DNA from: Haoranjiania flava
Lineage (GTDB): Bacteria; Bacteroidota; Bacteroidia; Chitinophagales; Chitinophagaceae
Length of the DNA: 64,000 bases
Reading direction: 5' to 3'
Assembly (NCBI RefSeq): GCF_025631005.1
Contig: NZ_JAOTPL010000018.1
Location: 1 to 64,000, forward strand
Made by a program: the position numbers and the translations under genes. Numbering within the stretch: position 1 is the first letter of the stretch; each line of letters starts with the position of its first letter. Below, one piece after another: positions 33,762 to 42,789 of this stretch. Under the pieces are notes generated by a model, which was not told the DNA's origin, searched no databases, and saw only the letters and a program-made list of their open reading frames with translations.

Positions 33762-34925
33762 ATGAGTAATACCATTTTAATTATAGACGATGAGAAAGCT
33801 ATCCGGAAAACACTTGCTGAGATATTGTCTTTTGAAAAATACAAAGTCCAGGAAGCTGCTGATGGCGAAGAAGGATGGAAATTGTTTACTCAAAATGTTT
33901 ACTCCGCTGTATTGTGCGATATAAAAATGCCCAAGATGGACGGCATGGAATTTCTTAAAAAAGCCTCTGTCTACAATCCCGATGTACCCATCATTCTCAT
34001 CAGCGGCCACGGCACCATTGAAAGCGCTGTAGATGCTGTAAAAGAAGGCGCGTACGACTATATTTCCAAGCCACCGGATCTGAACCGCTTGCTCATAACG
34101 GTAAGAAACGCGCTTGACAGGCATTCCCTTTCTAAGGAAACCAAGGTACTGAAGAAAAAAATTGATAAATCCGTGGAGATGATCGGTGAGTCGGAACCTA
34201 TTCTTAAGATCAAAGCTACCATCGATAAAGTTGCAGCTACTGATGCCCGCGTGCTTATTACCGGTGAAAATGGCGTAGGTAAAGAACTGGTTGCGAGGTC
34301 TATACACGCACACAGCAACAGGTCTTCATCCCCGCTCATTGAAGTGAACTGTGCGGCCATACCGAGTGAGCTGATAGAAAGTGAATTATTTGGCCATGAA
34401 AAAGGTTCATTTACTTCTGCCGTAAAGCAGCGCATTGGTAAATTTGAACAAGCCAACGGAGGTACGCTGTTCCTGGACGAGATCGGCGATATGAGCATAG
34501 ATGCGCAGGCCAAAGTATTGCGTGCCTTGCAGGAAGGAAAGATCACCCGTGTGGGCGGAGAAAAAGAAATATCGGTAGACGTGCGCGTAATAGCCGCTAC
34601 GAACAAGGATCTGCTGGAGGAAGTGGAAAATAAAAATTTCAGGCTTGACCTGTATCACCGATTAAGTGTGATCCTGATAAAAGTACCTTCCCTCAATGAA
34701 AGGATTGAAGACATACCATTGCTGGTAGATAAATTTCTGAAAGATATTGCTGCAGACTACGGCCAGGCACCAAAAAGCATTGACAAAAAAGCCATTGAAA
34801 GCCTGCAGGCACACGACTGGACAGGTAATATACGTGAGCTCAGAAACGTGGTGGAAAGACTGGTGATACTTTCGGGCAAAACCATTACTGCCGAAGACGT
34901 GGGCAGCTATGTGTTCCAGGATTAA
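33762..34925 (+). CDS. Response regulator with AAA+ domain (NtrC-like, no DNA-binding domain)
   Basis: The 387-residue protein has a receiver domain (1-120; phospho-acceptor Asp53 in CDIKMPKMDG) and a sigma-54-activator-type AAA+ domain (about 140-375) with Walker A GENGVGKELVA and LFLDEIGDM. The sigma-54 contact loop reads GSFTSA instead of GAFTGA. The protein ends right after the AAA+ lid (NIRELRNVVERLVIL...SYVFQD), with no Fis-type helix-turn-helix. It may act by another route than binding DNA enhancers, or through a partner. A short inverted repeat CGAAG-CTTCG lies about 30 bases before the ATG. No histidine kinase is adjacent; miaA follows after 16 bases. Confidence 0.9.
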   Translation: MSNTILIIDDEKAIRKTLAEILSFEKYKVQEAADGEEGWKLFTQNVYSAVLCDIKMPKMDGMEFLKKASVYNPDVPIILISGHGTIESAVDAVKEGAYDYISKPPDLNRLLITVRNALDRHSLSKETKVLKKKIDKSVEMIGESEPILKIKATIDKVAATDARVLITGENGVGKELVARSIHAHSNRSSSPLIEVNCAAIPSELIESELFGHEKGSFTSAVKQRIGKFEQANGGTLFLDEIGDMSIDAQAKVLRALQEGKITRVGGEKEISVDVRVIAATNKDLLEEVENKNFRLDLYHRLSVILIKVPSLNERIEDIPLLVDKFLKDIAADYGQAPKSIDKKAIESLQAHDWTGNIRELRNVVERLVILSGKTITAEDVGSYVFQD

Positions 34926-34941
34926 GCGTAAAATCTCCGCT

Positions 34942-35850
34942 ATGCAAAAACCTTTGCTGATAGTGATCGCGGGGCCTACAGCTTCCGGAAAAACGGCGTT
35001 GGCTATTGAAGTTGCACGGCATTTTCATACAGAAATATTATCTGCAGATTCACGGCAATGCTACCGTGAACTCAACATTGGCGTAGCAAAGCCTTCTGAA
35101 GAAGAACTTAACAGCGCAGCACATCATTTTATAAATTCCCATTCCGTAACAGGCCATGTAAACGCCGGCCTGTTTGAAAGATACGGTCTTGAGGTTCTTG
35201 AAAATATTTTTTCAAGAACGAATGTTGCCGTAATGGCGGGCGGCACAGGCCTGTATATTGATGCTTTGCTAAACGGAATAGATCAAATACCGGAAGTGCC
35301 TGCTGGTTTAAGAGAAAGCATCTCTGCAGCTTATAAACTTAACGGTATCGAATGGCTTCAAACTCAACTCAAAGAAAAAGATCCTGTTTTTTTCGAAACA
35401 TCAGAAAAACGAAATCCACACCGGTTGATGCGCGCATTGGAAATAATACAACATACCGGAAAATCTATAAGCCATTTTCGCACAGCCGGCAGGGTTCATA
35501 GAAATTTTAAAACGATAAAGATTGCCTTAGACCGGGAGCGCGAAGTTTTATACAACCGCATCAACACCCGGGTAGATGCTATGATGGACCAGGGATTGTT
35601 GCAGGAAGCAATATCGTTGCAGCCATATCAACACCTGAATGCCTTACAGACAGTGGGCTACAGGGAATTATTCGCTTACCTGCATGGCAGCCTGCCCCTG
35701 GAAGATGCTGTTGAAGAAATTAAGAAAAACACCAGGCGCTATGCCAAGAGGCAGCTCACCTGGTTTAAAAAAGATGCAGATTATAAATGGTTTGCTCCTG
35801 AAAATACTGCAGAAATCCTGCAATATATTTCAGGCATTACAAATGAATAA
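34942..35850 (+). CDS. miaA: tRNA dimethylallyltransferase
   Basis: The 302-residue enzyme adds dimethylallyl to A37 of tRNAs that read UNN codons. Seen: P-loop GPTASGKTALA, SADSRQCYRELNIGVAKP, VAMAGGTGLYIDALL and RTRYAKRQLTWF-like TRRYAKRQLTWFKKD. The ATG at 34942 is chosen since the family starts MQKPLLIVIAGPT; a longer frame overlaps the regulator gene. It may be co-transcribed with the regulator and with waaA (25 bases later). tRNA-Leu and tRNA-Cys of this window show where such substrates come from. Confidence 0.95.
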   Translation: MQKPLLIVIAGPTASGKTALAIEVARHFHTEILSADSRQCYRELNIGVAKPSEEELNSAAHHFINSHSVTGHVNAGLFERYGLEVLENIFSRTNVAVMAGGTGLYIDALLNGIDQIPEVPAGLRESISAAYKLNGIEWLQTQLKEKDPVFFETSEKRNPHRLMRALEIIQHTGKSISHFRTAGRVHRNFKTIKIALDREREVLYNRINTRVDAMMDQGLLQEAISLQPYQHLNALQTVGYRELFAYLHGSLPLEDAVEEIKKNTRRYAKRQLTWFKKDADYKWFAPENTAEILQYISGITNE

Positions 35851-35874
35851 GCTAACTTCGTTAAAAGTTGTCTG

Positions 35875-37131
35875 ATGTTTCCCGGTATTCTATTTTATAA
35901 ATTGTTTTTATGGCTCTATTCCGCCGGAGCAAAAATCCTTTCCTTATTCAACCGAAAAGCAAAGCTGTGGGTAAACGGAAGGAAGCATATTTTCAAACAA
36001 CTCAGGCATGCTTTTGCAGCAAATACATCGCCTGTAGCTTGGTTTCACTGTGCTTCTCTCGGAGAGTTTGAACAGGGACGCCCGTTGATAGAAAAACTTA
36101 AAAAAGACTATCCGAACTACCGCATACTGGTAACCTTCTTCTCCCCTTCCGGTTACGAGGTCAGGAAAAATTACAACCAGGCAGACTGGGTTTTTTATCT
36201 GCCGCTTGATGGCCGGCGCCATGCCAGAAAGTTCCTGAAAATCACTAAACCTTCCATTGTATTTTTTATAAAATACGAGTTCTGGCATTATTACCTGCAG
36301 GAAATACATCGCGCTGAAACACCGCTGTTCCTTGTTTCCGGGCTGTTCAGGGCATCGCAACCTTTCTTTAAATGGTATGGCGGGCTGAACCGTAAAACAC
36401 TTTCTTATTTCACTCATTTTTTTGTACAGAAAAAATCCTCAGAAGATTTATTGCACACAATCGGTATAGAGCATGTAACAGTGACCGGAGATACCAGGTT
36501 CGACCGTGTGCTTGCCACCAAAAATAACTGGAGCGCGGTAGATAAAATTGCGGCATTCTGCGGCAATAAAAGAGTATTTGTAGCAGGCAGCACCTGGGAA
36601 GCAGACGACCTGGTAATAAAACATTTTGCAAAGGTACATCCTGAAATGTGCTTCATCATTGCGCCACACGAAGTTGAAAAAGACAGGATTGAAGAATGCC
36701 TGAAAATTTATGAGCACGCGGTAGCTTATGCAAACTATGATCCGCAGGACAAACAATCCGGCGTAAATGTACTTGTAATAGACAACATTGGCATGCTCAG
36801 CCGGCTCTACAACTACGCGTACATAAGCTATGTAGGCGGTGCATTCGGCGATGACGGTATACACAATGTGCTGGAACCCCTCGTATTCGGCAGTCCTGTG
36901 GTGTTCGGACCGGCGTATGAAAAATTTCCGGAAGCGGTAGACCTGGTAGAACGTGGAATCGGCTTCCCGGTAGAAAATGCGCTGGAATTTGAACAAACAA
37001 TGGACTGGTTGCTTAGTGATGATGCGTTGATATCCAGGGTAAAAAGCGCTGCCGGAATCTACGTGCAGGAAAACATCGGCGCTACTGAAAAAATATTTTC
37101 TTCCATTGAAAAATATCTCACCCACGCTTAA
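35875..37131 (+). CDS. waaA: 3-deoxy-D-manno-octulosonic acid (Kdo) transferase
   Basis: The 418-residue GT-B enzyme places Kdo on lipid A precursor at the inner face of the inner membrane. An N-terminal hydrophobic anchor (about 1-22) is followed by WFHCASLGEFEQGRPLI (catalytic Glu in GEFEQ), FIKYEFWHYYLQE, VTGDTRFDRV and the C-terminal donor site SYVGGAFGDDGIHNVLEP. All are typical of WaaA/KdtA. It follows miaA by 24 bases. It shows that the organism makes a Kdo-containing lipid A. Confidence 0.95.
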   Translation: MFPGILFYKLFLWLYSAGAKILSLFNRKAKLWVNGRKHIFKQLRHAFAANTSPVAWFHCASLGEFEQGRPLIEKLKKDYPNYRILVTFFSPSGYEVRKNYNQADWVFYLPLDGRRHARKFLKITKPSIVFFIKYEFWHYYLQEIHRAETPLFLVSGLFRASQPFFKWYGGLNRKTLSYFTHFFVQKKSSEDLLHTIGIEHVTVTGDTRFDRVLATKNNWSAVDKIAAFCGNKRVFVAGSTWEADDLVIKHFAKVHPEMCFIIAPHEVEKDRIEECLKIYEHAVAYANYDPQDKQSGVNVLVIDNIGMLSRLYNYAYISYVGGAFGDDGIHNVLEPLVFGSPVVFGPAYEKFPEAVDLVERGIGFPVENALEFEQTMDWLLSDDALISRVKSAAGIYVQENIGATEKIFSSIEKYLTHA

Positions 37132-37161
37132 AGTTTCTTTGCAATATGTTATTTTTACTAT

Positions 37162-38667
37162 ATGCAAAAAGAACAGAAGCAACTAAAACCTACGCTTTCA
37201 CTGCTTGACGCTACCATGATCGTAGCCGGAAGCATGATCGGTTCCGGAATATTTATTGTAACTGCAGACATGACCAGGAACGTGGGTTCGGCAGGCTGGC
37301 TGATCCTGATCTGGCTGATCACCGGCATTATGACCATCTTTGCGGCAGTGAGTTACGGCGAACTTTCATCCATGTTTCCAAAAGCAGGCGGGCAATACAT
37401 TTACCTGAAAGAAGCGTACAACCCGCTGACGGGTTTTTTATACGGGTGGAGTTTCTTTTCTGTGATACAAACGGGTACCATTGCGGCTGTTGGCGTTGCT
37501 TTCAGCAAGTTTGCCGGCTATTTCTTCCCGGCGCTGGCGATGACGGAAGACAACATTCTATTCCGGCTGGGAGACTGGTTCAGGCTATATCCCGCGCAAC
37601 TGGTCTCTATTGCACTGATCATTTTCCTGACCTATATGAATTCCCGCGGCGTAAAGGAAGGCAAGCTGATACAGCAGTTCTTTACCGGCACGAAGTTATT
37701 GTCCCTGTTCGCTTTGATCGTCTTCGGGCTGGTACTGGGCACTAAGGCTGAAGTCTGGAATGCCAACTGGTCCAATGCTTTTGATTTTTCTTTTACGCAA
37801 CCTGTAAAAGATGCAGCAGGCCATCAGACCGGCTGGTCGGCTTTTATGGCCGCAGATAATATTTACCTCATCATCGGGTTGATATCAGCGGCAATGGTGG
37901 GCTCTGTGTTTAGCAGCGTTGCCTGGGAAAATGTAACCTATATAGCCGGTGAAATTAAAAATCCTAAAAGAAATGTAGGGCTTAGTTTGTTCTTTGGTAC
38001 AACCATCGTGGTAGTCATTTATTTATTCACCAACCTCATGTACACAGCCGTACTGCCCCTGGTACCGGCAATGCCGGCAAGCGGCATATATCCCCTGGAA
38101 TCTGCTGACAGCATAGCTTTTGCCACACAAGACCGCGTAGCCACCGTGGCATCTACACAGATCTTCGGTGCTATAGGCACATACATCATTGCTGCCATGA
38201 TCATGATCTCCACCTTTGGCTGCAACAATGGATTGATACTTTCAGGGGCAAGAGTATACTATACCATGGCTCATGATAAACTCTTCTTTAAGGGAGCAAA
38301 AAAACTAAATAAAAACCATGTGCCGGGACACGCCTTGTGGATACAGTGCTTGTGGGCCTCTGTGTTGTGCCTGAGCGGAAAGTACGGCTTGCTGCTGGAC
38401 TATGTAGTATTCGTTACACTGGTATTTTATATACTGACCATCTGGGGAATTTTCAGGCTGCGCAGAAGCCGGCCGGATGCGGAAAGGTCTTATAAAGCGT
38501 TTGGCTACCCCGTGATACCCATCATCTACTTCCTGCTGGCAGGCACCATGGCGCTGGGCTTGCTGATCTATAAATGGCAGACATCCGTGCTGGGTATTGT
38601 CATTGTGCTCACAGGCATACCCATCTATTTTATGTATAAGAAAAAGCATGCACAAGCATTGCAATAG
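37162..38667 (+). CDS. APC-family amino acid permease
   Basis: The 501-residue protein has about 12 membrane helices and the APC start motif MIGSGIFIVTADMTRNVGS in helix 1, then PKAGGQYIYLKEAYNPLTGFLYGW in helices 2-3 and SVFSSVAWENVTYIAGEIKNP in helix 6, the substrate and Na/H-site helices. It resembles the LAT-type/YhdG subgroup. Substrate unknown. Its last 38 bases overlap, tail to tail, the NadR-like gene on the other strand. Confidence 0.9.
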   Translation: MQKEQKQLKPTLSLLDATMIVAGSMIGSGIFIVTADMTRNVGSAGWLILIWLITGIMTIFAAVSYGELSSMFPKAGGQYIYLKEAYNPLTGFLYGWSFFSVIQTGTIAAVGVAFSKFAGYFFPALAMTEDNILFRLGDWFRLYPAQLVSIALIIFLTYMNSRGVKEGKLIQQFFTGTKLLSLFALIVFGLVLGTKAEVWNANWSNAFDFSFTQPVKDAAGHQTGWSAFMAADNIYLIIGLISAAMVGSVFSSVAWENVTYIAGEIKNPKRNVGLSLFFGTTIVVVIYLFTNLMYTAVLPLVPAMPASGIYPLESADSIAFATQDRVATVASTQIFGAIGTYIIAAMIMISTFGCNNGLILSGARVYYTMAHDKLFFKGAKKLNKNHVPGHALWIQCLWASVLCLSGKYGLLLDYVVFVTLVFYILTIWGIFRLRRSRPDAERSYKAFGYPVIPIIYFLLAGTMALGLLIYKWQTSVLGIVIVLTGIPIYFMYKKKHAQALQ

Positions 38668-39169
38668 CATTCCGTGTTCTTTGCGCTGCATGGCCTGAAA
38701 CCAAATGCCACGGCGTGTTCTGGTTAATAAGGCAATCTTTGTACATAAAATACAGCTCTCTCCTGCTTTTCAGGTCGGGATACTCACGCAGTTCGTCCTT
38801 TTGCCAGGGAATATCTATATCTGTAAACAAATACAGGTCGTATTTTCGTAAAACGATCTGTTCCAGGATGTAGAAGGGGCAACGGTTATACACATATTCA
38901 CTCCATACCTTCATGATGTACATGTCTGTATCAATAAAAAGGAAGTCTTTATTTTCTGATATGGATCTGTGTATGTAAGATTCTTCTAACGCCACCTGTC
39001 CTTTGGCAATAATTTCAAGATCGTCATAATCATATTCCCTGCCATGCATCAGCAGGTACTCTCTCGCAAATTCCGGGCACCAGTGTACCTGGTAATGCGC
39101 TGCCAGGTCCTGGCAAAGGTGTGTTTTACCGGTACTTTCAGCGCCTATGATAGCTATTTTCTTCAACAC
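38630..39169 (-). CDS. NadR-like AAA/P-loop kinase (nicotinamide riboside kinase type)
   Basis: The 179-residue protein has P-loop GAESTGKTHLC, CPEFAREYLLMHGREY, DTDMYIMKVWSEYVYN and a Thr/Arg-rich lid, as in the kinase domain of NadR that phosphorylates nicotinamide riboside. The nucleotidyltransferase and HTH parts of NadR are absent. It starts with GTG at 39169, one base overlapping the stop of the Nudix gene (TAGTG), so the two are coupled. Nudix plus NR kinase suggest NAD salvage, which is inference. Its end overlaps the permease gene by 38 bases on the opposite strand. Confidence 0.85.
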   Translation of the reverse strand: MLKKIAIIGAESTGKTHLCQDLAAHYQVHWCPEFAREYLLMHGREYDYDDLEIIAKGQVALEESYIHRSISENKDFLFIDTDMYIMKVWSEYVYNRCPFYILEQIVLRKYDLYLFTDIDIPWQKDELREYPDLKSRRELYFMYKDCLINQNTPWHLVSGHAAQRTRNAIAMLVHAFSYT

Positions 39170-39735
39170 TATTTCACAAACTGTATTTTATCTAAATAGC
39201 GCAATGCATAAAAAACAGTGGTCAGATGCATGGATTGTACAATCCGTTTTTCATCTACAAGTTCCATCAACTCATCCAGGGAAATTTCTTCAACAATGAT
39301 CTGCTCGTTCTCGTCCAATTGCTGAATGTCTGTTTTCCTGCCGCCCAGTGCAATAAACATGTGCATGAGGTTGGAGTTGGTAGACGGATTTGCTGACGTG
39401 CGGCCGAGATAGTGCACCGACTCAAACGTATAGCCTGTCTCTTCCAGCAGTTCGCGGCGGATAGCATCTTCATTGGTTTCATCTGTGCTGTCTACACAGC
39501 CGCCCGGCAGCTCAATGCATACTTCGCCCAGTGCATGGCGATATTGCTTTACGATCAATACCTTATTGTCTTCCGTTAAAGCAAGCGCTGTAGCCCACTC
39601 CGGAAATTCAAAAACATAATATGGCTCTATTATTTTACCATCTGCTCGTTCGCAGCTGTCTTTCCTTACTGTAAACCATTGCTCTTTGAACAAATACTCC
39701 GAAGAGAGTTTTGTCCATTTAAGTTTTTCTTCCAT
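39169..39735 (-). CDS. Nudix hydrolase, ADP-ribose pyrophosphatase-like
   Basis: The 188-residue protein has the Nudix box GGCVDSTDETNEDAIRRELLEETGY (form GX5EX7REUXEEXGU) preceded by VLIVKQYRHALGEVCIELPGG, typical of ADP-ribose or ADP-sugar pyrophosphatases. The ATG at 39735 is used; a TTG one codon earlier is in frame. It is coupled to the NadR-like kinase and lies 20 bases after the transaldolase gene, so transaldolase, Nudix and kinase may form one operon. Confidence 0.9.
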   Translation of the reverse strand: MEEKLKWTKLSSEYLFKEQWFTVRKDSCERADGKIIEPYYVFEFPEWATALALTEDNKVLIVKQYRHALGEVCIELPGGCVDSTDETNEDAIRRELLEETGYTFESVHYLGRTSANPSTNSNLMHMFIALGGRKTDIQQLDENEQIIVEEISLDELMELVDEKRIVQSMHLTTVFYALRYLDKIQFVK

Positions 39736-39755
39736 CAATTATTTTTAAAATTATG

Positions 39756-40409
39756 CTATGCAAATTTCCTGGCATCTTCCAGGAACTTTGCCAGCCCTGA
39801 ATCAGTCAGCGGGTGCTTCAGCAAACCTAAAATCGGTTCCAGGGGAGAAGTCACCACGTCGGCGCCGGCCTGTGCACATTGAATGATATGATTGCTGCTA
39901 CGGATAGAAGCCGCGAGTATTTGGGTATCGTAGCCCTGAACGCCATAGATATCAGCGATCTGTTCTATGAGTTGTACGCCTTCCCAGCCGCTGTCATCAA
40001 TCCTGCCGATGAACGGGGAAACATAAGTGGCGCCAGCCTTTGCCGCCAGTATTGCCTGGCCTGCTGAAAACACAAGCGTACAGTTGGTTTTAATACCATT
40101 GTCTGTAAACCATTTGATGGCTTTGATGCCTTCTCTGATCATCGGAACTTTTACAACGATGTTGCCGTGAATGGCTGCGAGTTTTTTTCCTTCTTCCACA
40201 ATTTCCTTAAACTCGGTAGACACTACTTCGGCGCTGATGTCGCCGTCAACCATTTCGCAAATTGTTTTGTAATGCTGGTAAACAGCCTCACTACCTTTAA
40301 TACCCACTTTCGCCATCAGCGAAGGGTTGGTTGTAACGCCGTCAAGTATGCCCAGGTCGTTGGCTTCCCTGATCTGGGAAAGATCGGCAGTATCAATAAA
40401 AAATTTCAT
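39756..40409 (-). CDS. Small transaldolase (TalC/fructose-6-phosphate aldolase type)
   Basis: The 217-residue protein is a short class I aldolase barrel: MKFFIDTADLSQIREANDLGILDGVTTNPSLMAK at the N terminus, the Schiff-base Lys in IVVKVPMI, TLVFSAGQAILAAKAGATYVSPFIGR and GADVVTSPLEPI. It works in the non-oxidative pentose phosphate pathway or as a fructose-6-phosphate aldolase; these two cannot be separated by eye. The divergent SRP RNA and glycosyltransferase genes follow upstream. Confidence 0.93.
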   Translation of the reverse strand: MKFFIDTADLSQIREANDLGILDGVTTNPSLMAKVGIKGSEAVYQHYKTICEMVDGDISAEVVSTEFKEIVEEGKKLAAIHGNIVVKVPMIREGIKAIKWFTDNGIKTNCTLVFSAGQAILAAKAGATYVSPFIGRIDDSGWEGVQLIEQIADIYGVQGYDTQILAASIRSSNHIIQCAQAGADVVTSPLEPILGLLKHPLTDSGLAKFLEDARKFA

Positions 40410-40499
40410 TAGTCAGTAATTAAATGTTTATGCCAATAAAGATACATTGAACCGCTTAAACAGGCAAAAGATTATAAATAAAAGTAAAGGGGAAAAATA

Positions 40500-40600
40500 A
40501 AAAAGGCAGGCTGATTACATCGCACCGCTACAACCGCCTACTCTTGCTACCTTCCGATCCTGGGAGATTCAGCAGGAGCTGGTCGTGTAAGACCTGCCGG
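40500..40600 (-). ncRNA. ffs: Small signal recognition particle RNA (4.5S-type)
   Basis: Read on the minus strand, the segment has the SRP domain IV signature ATCGGAAGGTAGCAAG, a tip like the 4.5S RNA, closed by the flanking strands (CCAGCTCCTGCTGAATC against GCGGTTGTAGCGGTGCG), and the outer stem of GCCGGCAGG with CAGCCTGCC. The 3' end runs into T5-6. TATCTTTG at 40611-40604 is the -7 box, placing the start near 40597-40600. The RNA pairs with Ffh to target membrane proteins. Confidence 0.9.
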
Positions 40601-40603
40601 CTG

Positions 40604-40611
40604 CAAAGATA
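40604..40611 (-). promoter_or_regulatory. -7 box of the SRP RNA promoter
   Basis: CAAAGATA on the plus strand reads TATCTTTG on the minus strand, a full TAnnTTTG match, with TTTT (3 of 4) 19 bases upstream. Confidence 0.65.
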
Positions 40612-40728
40612 CTCTTTATTTTTGATTATGAAAATAATATCGTGATTTCACCCCAATTATCGATGCTTAAGCTTATCGTAAAAATCTTACTTTTGCAAAT
40701 AGAAAAAAAATGTTATACCCTTCCGGAA

Positions 40729-41850
40729 ATGAAAATAGCATATGATGCCAAGAGAGCCTTTCACAATTCACGCGGGCTGGGAACCTATAGCCGGGAAGTG
40801 ATCAGGCTGATGAATGCTTATTTCCCGGATAATGATTATTACCTGTTTAACCCCAAAAGAAAAAATGCCATCGAGCTTGCGCCGGGTGCCAACAATACAA
40901 TTCTATATCCGGAATCTTTGTGGCACAGGAAGTTTCCCGCACTCTGGCGTACATTTGGCATAAGCAGAGAGCTGCAAAAGCTGAAAGCGGATGTGTATCA
41001 CGGTCTCAGCCAGGAGCTGCCTGCACGTATACAAAAGACAGGTGTAAAATCTGTGGTAACCATGCATGACGCGATCTTTATGCGCTACCCGCATTTATAC
41101 CCGAAGGTATACAGGAAAATTTTTATTGAAAAAAATAAATATGCCTGCATGGTTGCAGACAAGATCATTGCTATAAGCTTACAAACGAAAAAAGATATTG
41201 TGCATTATTTCCAGGCTGATGAAAACAAAATTGAAATTGTATACCAGGGATGCAGCAATATCTTCAGGCAGCAAATAAATGAGGAAGAAAAGGTACGGGT
41301 GCGTGAGAAATACAGCTTGCCACAGCAATACCTGCTGAATGTAGGCGCTGTGGAAAAAAGAAAAAATATTGAGCTCATTATTAAAGCCCTGCATCATGGT
41401 AAAATAAATATACCTCTGGTAGTGGTCGGGAAGGCCACCGCTTATATGCAAGAGCTTAAGCAATTGCTTACTCAGTTTGGCCTTGAAGGAAGCGTGATAT
41501 TTATACAGGATGCAGCAACTACCGATCTTCCAGCAATATATACCCTGGCAGAGATTTTTATTTACCCTTCTGTGTTCGAGGGCTTTGGCATCCCTGTTCT
41601 GGAAGCATTGTGTACAGCTACTCCTGTAATTGCCGCTACAGGAAGCTGCCTCGAAGAAAGCGGAGGCCCTTCATCCCTGTACGTAGATCCTTATGATGTT
41701 GCAGCAATGTCGGCAGCTATTAACATCATACTGGCAGATGGCCATTTACAAATAAAAATGAAAGCTGATGGGTTGAAATATGCTGAAAAATTTTCCGATG
41801 AAAATATCGCTAACAACCTGATGCGTGTATATAAAAATTTGCTACCATAA
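40729..41850 (+). CDS. Family 4 glycosyltransferase (mannosyltransferase-like)
   Basis: The 373-residue GT-B enzyme starts MKIAYDAKRAFHNSRGLGTYSRE, as in the WbaZ/mannosyltransferase group, then has VYHGLSQELPARI, LLNVGAVEKRKNIELIIKAL and the GT4 EX7E motif in YPSVFEGFGIPVLEAL. TACTTTTG at 40688-40695 may be its -7 box. It heads a four-gene run (this, GT11, two GT2) with gaps of 2, 55 and 10 bases, likely for a surface polysaccharide or LPS outer part. Sugar donor unknown. Confidence 0.9.
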   Translation: MKIAYDAKRAFHNSRGLGTYSREVIRLMNAYFPDNDYYLFNPKRKNAIELAPGANNTILYPESLWHRKFPALWRTFGISRELQKLKADVYHGLSQELPARIQKTGVKSVVTMHDAIFMRYPHLYPKVYRKIFIEKNKYACMVADKIIAISLQTKKDIVHYFQADENKIEIVYQGCSNIFRQQINEEEKVRVREKYSLPQQYLLNVGAVEKRKNIELIIKALHHGKINIPLVVVGKATAYMQELKQLLTQFGLEGSVIFIQDAATTDLPAIYTLAEIFIYPSVFEGFGIPVLEALCTATPVIAATGSCLEESGGPSSLYVDPYDVAAMSAAINIILADGHLQIKMKADGLKYAEKFSDENIANNLMRVYKNLLP

Positions 41851-41852
41851 AG

Positions 41853-42734
41853 ATGAACATTGTAAGAATAAATTCAGGGCTGGGAAACCAGATGTTTCAG
41901 TACGCTTTCAGTTGTGCGCTAAAACAGTGCGAACCTGACACAAAAATAGACGTATCCGAATTTTTGTACAGGAAGCACCACAATGGTTACGAGCTTGATA
42001 AAATTTTTACAATTAACCCCTCATATGCCTCTCAGAAGGAATGCAATAAACTGGCTGATGTATCTAAAAGTTTCTGTGCAGAAATAAGAAGGAATTTTTT
42101 TAAAATAAAAAGGAAAACACAGGGAATTGTGGTATCTGAATATGAGCTGCCAACAAAGTATAGCCCAGAAGTATTGGAAGTAAAAAATGCCTATTTTATT
42201 GGCTTCTGGCAGACTGAAAAATACTTTGCAGACATTGCCCCGCTGATTCATAAAGAATTTATGTTCAGAAAACCACTTGACAAATACAACGAAAAAATAG
42301 CGAATGAAATTCAACAGTGCCATGCCGTATCTATTCATTTCCGGAGAGGGGATTATTTAAAGAAGAAAAGGTTGCACAGTACAGGTTCTGTTTGTAGCCT
42401 TGACTATTATAAAAATGCTATAGAATTAATACATCAACAGGTGGCCAGTCCGCATTTCTTTATTTTCTCAGACGACATTGCCTGGGTAAAAGAAAATTTT
42501 GTTTGGCCAAACGCAACCTACATAGATCATAACAAGAAGAAAAACAGTTTTAAAGACATGCAGCTCATGTCGCTGTGTAAGCACAACATTATTGCCAACA
42601 GCAGTTTTAGCTGGTGGGGCGCCTGGCTCAACAGGTACGAAAAAAAAATTGTCTGTGCCCCCGAAGTATGGGTGCGCGGTGTGGATCTGCCGGACATCAT
42701 ACCCGATAGCTGGATAAAAATTCCCATTGAATAA
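41853..42734 (+). CDS. GT11 alpha-1,2-fucosyltransferase-like enzyme
   Basis: The 293-residue protein has GT11 motifs: MNIVRINSGLGNQMFQYAFS (motif for donor contact), VSIHFRRGDYLKKK (peptide motif I), ANSSFSWWGAWLN (motif III) and a YIDHNKKKNSF loop. GT11 enzymes transfer fucose to galactose in alpha-1,2 linkage. Two bases separate it from the GT4 gene. Fucose transfer is inferred from the family. It fits with a fucosylated surface glycan. Confidence 0.9.
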   Translation: MNIVRINSGLGNQMFQYAFSCALKQCEPDTKIDVSEFLYRKHHNGYELDKIFTINPSYASQKECNKLADVSKSFCAEIRRNFFKIKRKTQGIVVSEYELPTKYSPEVLEVKNAYFIGFWQTEKYFADIAPLIHKEFMFRKPLDKYNEKIANEIQQCHAVSIHFRRGDYLKKKRLHSTGSVCSLDYYKNAIELIHQQVASPHFFIFSDDIAWVKENFVWPNATYIDHNKKKNSFKDMQLMSLCKHNIIANSSFSWWGAWLNRYEKKIVCAPEVWVRGVDLPDIIPDSWIKIPIE

Positions 42735-42789
42735 ACCTGCCGACTTTAATACCTTTATTACCTTATTCACATCCGATCTAAACTGCTAT

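Noticed and set aside
36448..37182. Minus-strand frame of 244 codons opposite waaA.
   Set aside because: It covers the well-supported waaA gene and shows mirror-frame composition (Tyr, Phe, Cys, His rich).
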